DNA of 33,717 nucleotides from JBDLSY01 sp041170585 (GTDB lineage: Bacteria > Pseudomonadota > Gammaproteobacteria > Burkholderiales > Burkholderiaceae_C): assembly GCA_041170585.1 (NCBI GenBank), contig JBEDNN010000024.1, positions 1-33,717 on the forward strand, read 5' to 3'. A model generated the notes under the pieces. It saw nothing but the letters and a program-made list of their open reading frames with translations. It did not search any database and was not told the origin of the DNA. Positions within the stretch are counted from its first letter, which is position 1, and each line of letters starts with the position of its first letter. Shown here piece after piece: positions 33,072 through 33,717 of this stretch. A program made the translations under genes and the position numbers.

Positions 33072-33106
33072 ATATTTACTAAACTAGGTTATCAATTTTC
33101 CATAGT

Positions 33107-33144
33107 AAAAAATCTCACACTTGATTTAAAAGTGTGAGATTTTT
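33107..33144 (+). terminator. Intrinsic terminator after the APC permease
   Basis: AAAAATCTCACACTT and AAGTGTGAGATTTTT form a perfect stem of about 15 bp closing a short AT loop, ending in T residues. The A/T symmetry would let it work on both strands. Confidence 0.9.
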
Positions 33145-33166
33145 ACATCAGACTATTAAAACTTTA

Positions 33167-33273
33167 GGCATTGCTACTTTAATATGGTTAAAGTATATAT
33201 TTCTAAAATTTTCTTAGCAAAATAAAGCTTGTGTAAGATAAAAAACACAATAACTATTTTTAAGTAGCAATAC
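33167..33273 (-). mobile_element. Family B MITE-like repeat, copy 2 (inverted)
   Basis: The 107-bp element begins GGCATTGCTACTTTAATAT and ends TTTTTAAGTAGCAATACC. Read on the minus strand it matches the copy at 18438 almost base for base, one base shorter. It sits between the permease terminator and the small secreted protein gene. Confidence 0.92.
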
Positions 33274-33293
33274 CAAACGTTAATATTAGTCTA

Positions 33294-33497
33294 TTAACGT
33301 ATATCCTCGAAAAGTTTAGTACTGCATACCATGCCACTCGTCGAACAAGTACTTGGTTTTGATTTAGTTATTTTTATTTTGTTGAGTTTTGTCGTATCAT
33401 ATTTAAATACCCTGTATTCTGCTGCTGCATAGGCTACACCAGTAGTCATGCTAATCATGAAAGTAGCTGCTAAAATAGTAGAGATTATCTTTTTCAT
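33294..33497 (-). CDS. Small secreted protein of unknown function
   Basis: The 67-residue product has a textbook signal peptide (MKKIISTILAATFMISMT, cleavage near VAYAAA), leaving about 42 residues. The mature part is basic (KLNKIKITKSKPS) and has two cysteines six apart in STCSTSGMVCST, which could form one disulfide. AGGAG lies seven bases before the ATG, the clearest ribosome binding site in the window, supporting a real gene. It lies between two oppositely oriented family B repeats, so it may travel with them. No family is recognised. An envelope or export-linked peptide is as far as I would go. Confidence 0.65.
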   Translation of the reverse strand: MKKIISTILAATFMISMTTGVAYAAAEYRVFKYDTTKLNKIKITKSKPSTCSTSGMVCSTKLFEDIR

Positions 33498-33521
33498 GTG
33501 TAACTCCTAAAAATTAAATTA

Positions 33522-33624
33522 GGTATTGCTACTTAAAAATAGTTATTGTATTTTTTATCTAAAATAAGCCTTATTTTTGCTAAGAAAATATTATAAATAT
33601 ACGAATTAACCATATTAAAGTAGC
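33522..33624 (+). mobile_element. Family B MITE-like repeat, copy 3 (right end interrupted)
   Basis: It begins GGTATTGCTACTTAAAAAT and follows the family consensus to TATTAAAGTAGC, where the last AATACC is missing. A family A element begins at the very next base. The rest of the inverted end may lie beyond the window. Confidence 0.88.
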
Positions 33625-33717
33625 GGTAATGTTAAATTTTAACTTTTACAATATTTATATTGGTGTATTGTCTTAGTGATTTTACTAATTACTTCTTAAT
33701 TATTAAATTTCTTGTAT
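33625..33717 (+). mobile_element. Family A MITE-like repeat, copy 4 (runs off the window)
   Basis: 93 of the expected 114 bases are present, beginning GGTAATGTTAAATTTTAAC and matching the reverse complement of the tandem pair closely. It shares TTTTAAC with copy 1 where the tandem pair has TTGTAAC, so copies 1 and 4 form a sub-group. Confidence 0.88.

Overview
This is a very AT-rich chromosomal window (coding DNA moderately AT-rich, gaps far more so) from a Gram-negative proteobacterium. The evidence is PhoB/PhoR with a complete Pst phosphate transporter, the type IV pilus regulators PilS/PilR preceded by a PP0621-like small protein, Hda, QueA, a lipoprotein with a lipobox, and a periplasmic DUF3108 protein. 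The gene set fits Gamma- or Betaproteobacteria. I cannot name a genus from sequence alone. There are no rRNA, tRNA, phage or CRISPR features.

Layout. Bases 1-1824 hold the 3' part of a papain-like cysteine peptidase gene with an in-frame 18-bp tandem repeat. A DUF3108 protein and a large single-chain Eco57I-type restriction-modification enzyme follow (1957-6723). Next is a HigB/HigA toxin-antitoxin pair in an unusual tail-to-tail arrangement (6796-7385). The phosphate regulon comes in two pieces: pstS-pstC on the plus strand (7786-10051) and pstA-pstB-phoU-phoB-phoR on the minus strand (23513-18588). Between them lie a CAP-domain protein, the PP0621-like protein, pilS, pilR and a Sel1-repeat protein (plus strand), then an HAD phosphatase, hda and an M20 amidohydrolase (minus strand). 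Upstream of pstA is a truncated N-terminal pstA copy that keeps its own Pho-box-like element and terminator. Then come an untracked 53-codon DUF2256 gene, a NadR-like kinase and PnuC (24253-25540). After these are a frameshifted Ig-like secreted protein and a headless M15-type peptidase fragment cut by a small mobile repeat. The right end has a TetA-type MFS exporter, an M30-like metalloprotease lipoprotein, queA, an APC permease and a small secreted protein boxed by inverted repeats.

Working together. PstSCAB imports phosphate, and PhoU/PhoR/PhoB sense it and drive the Pho-box promoters. PnuC and the NadR-like kinase form a nicotinamide riboside uptake and phosphorylation pair. PilS/PilR would control pilus genes, but PilR lacks the GAFTGA loop used to engage sigma-54.

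Two small non-autonomous element families can be defined inside the window: family A (114 bp, ends GGTAATGTT...AACATTACC, four copies) and family B (about 108 bp, ends GGTATTGCTACTT...AAGTAGCAATACC, three copies). They have supplied a stop codon, truncated a gene, formed a fresh tandem duplication and nested into each other. Many gaps also carry their own short tandem array with a unit found nowhere else in the window. Many genes lack a Shine-Dalgarno sequence and begin instead at the motif TTATT|ATG.
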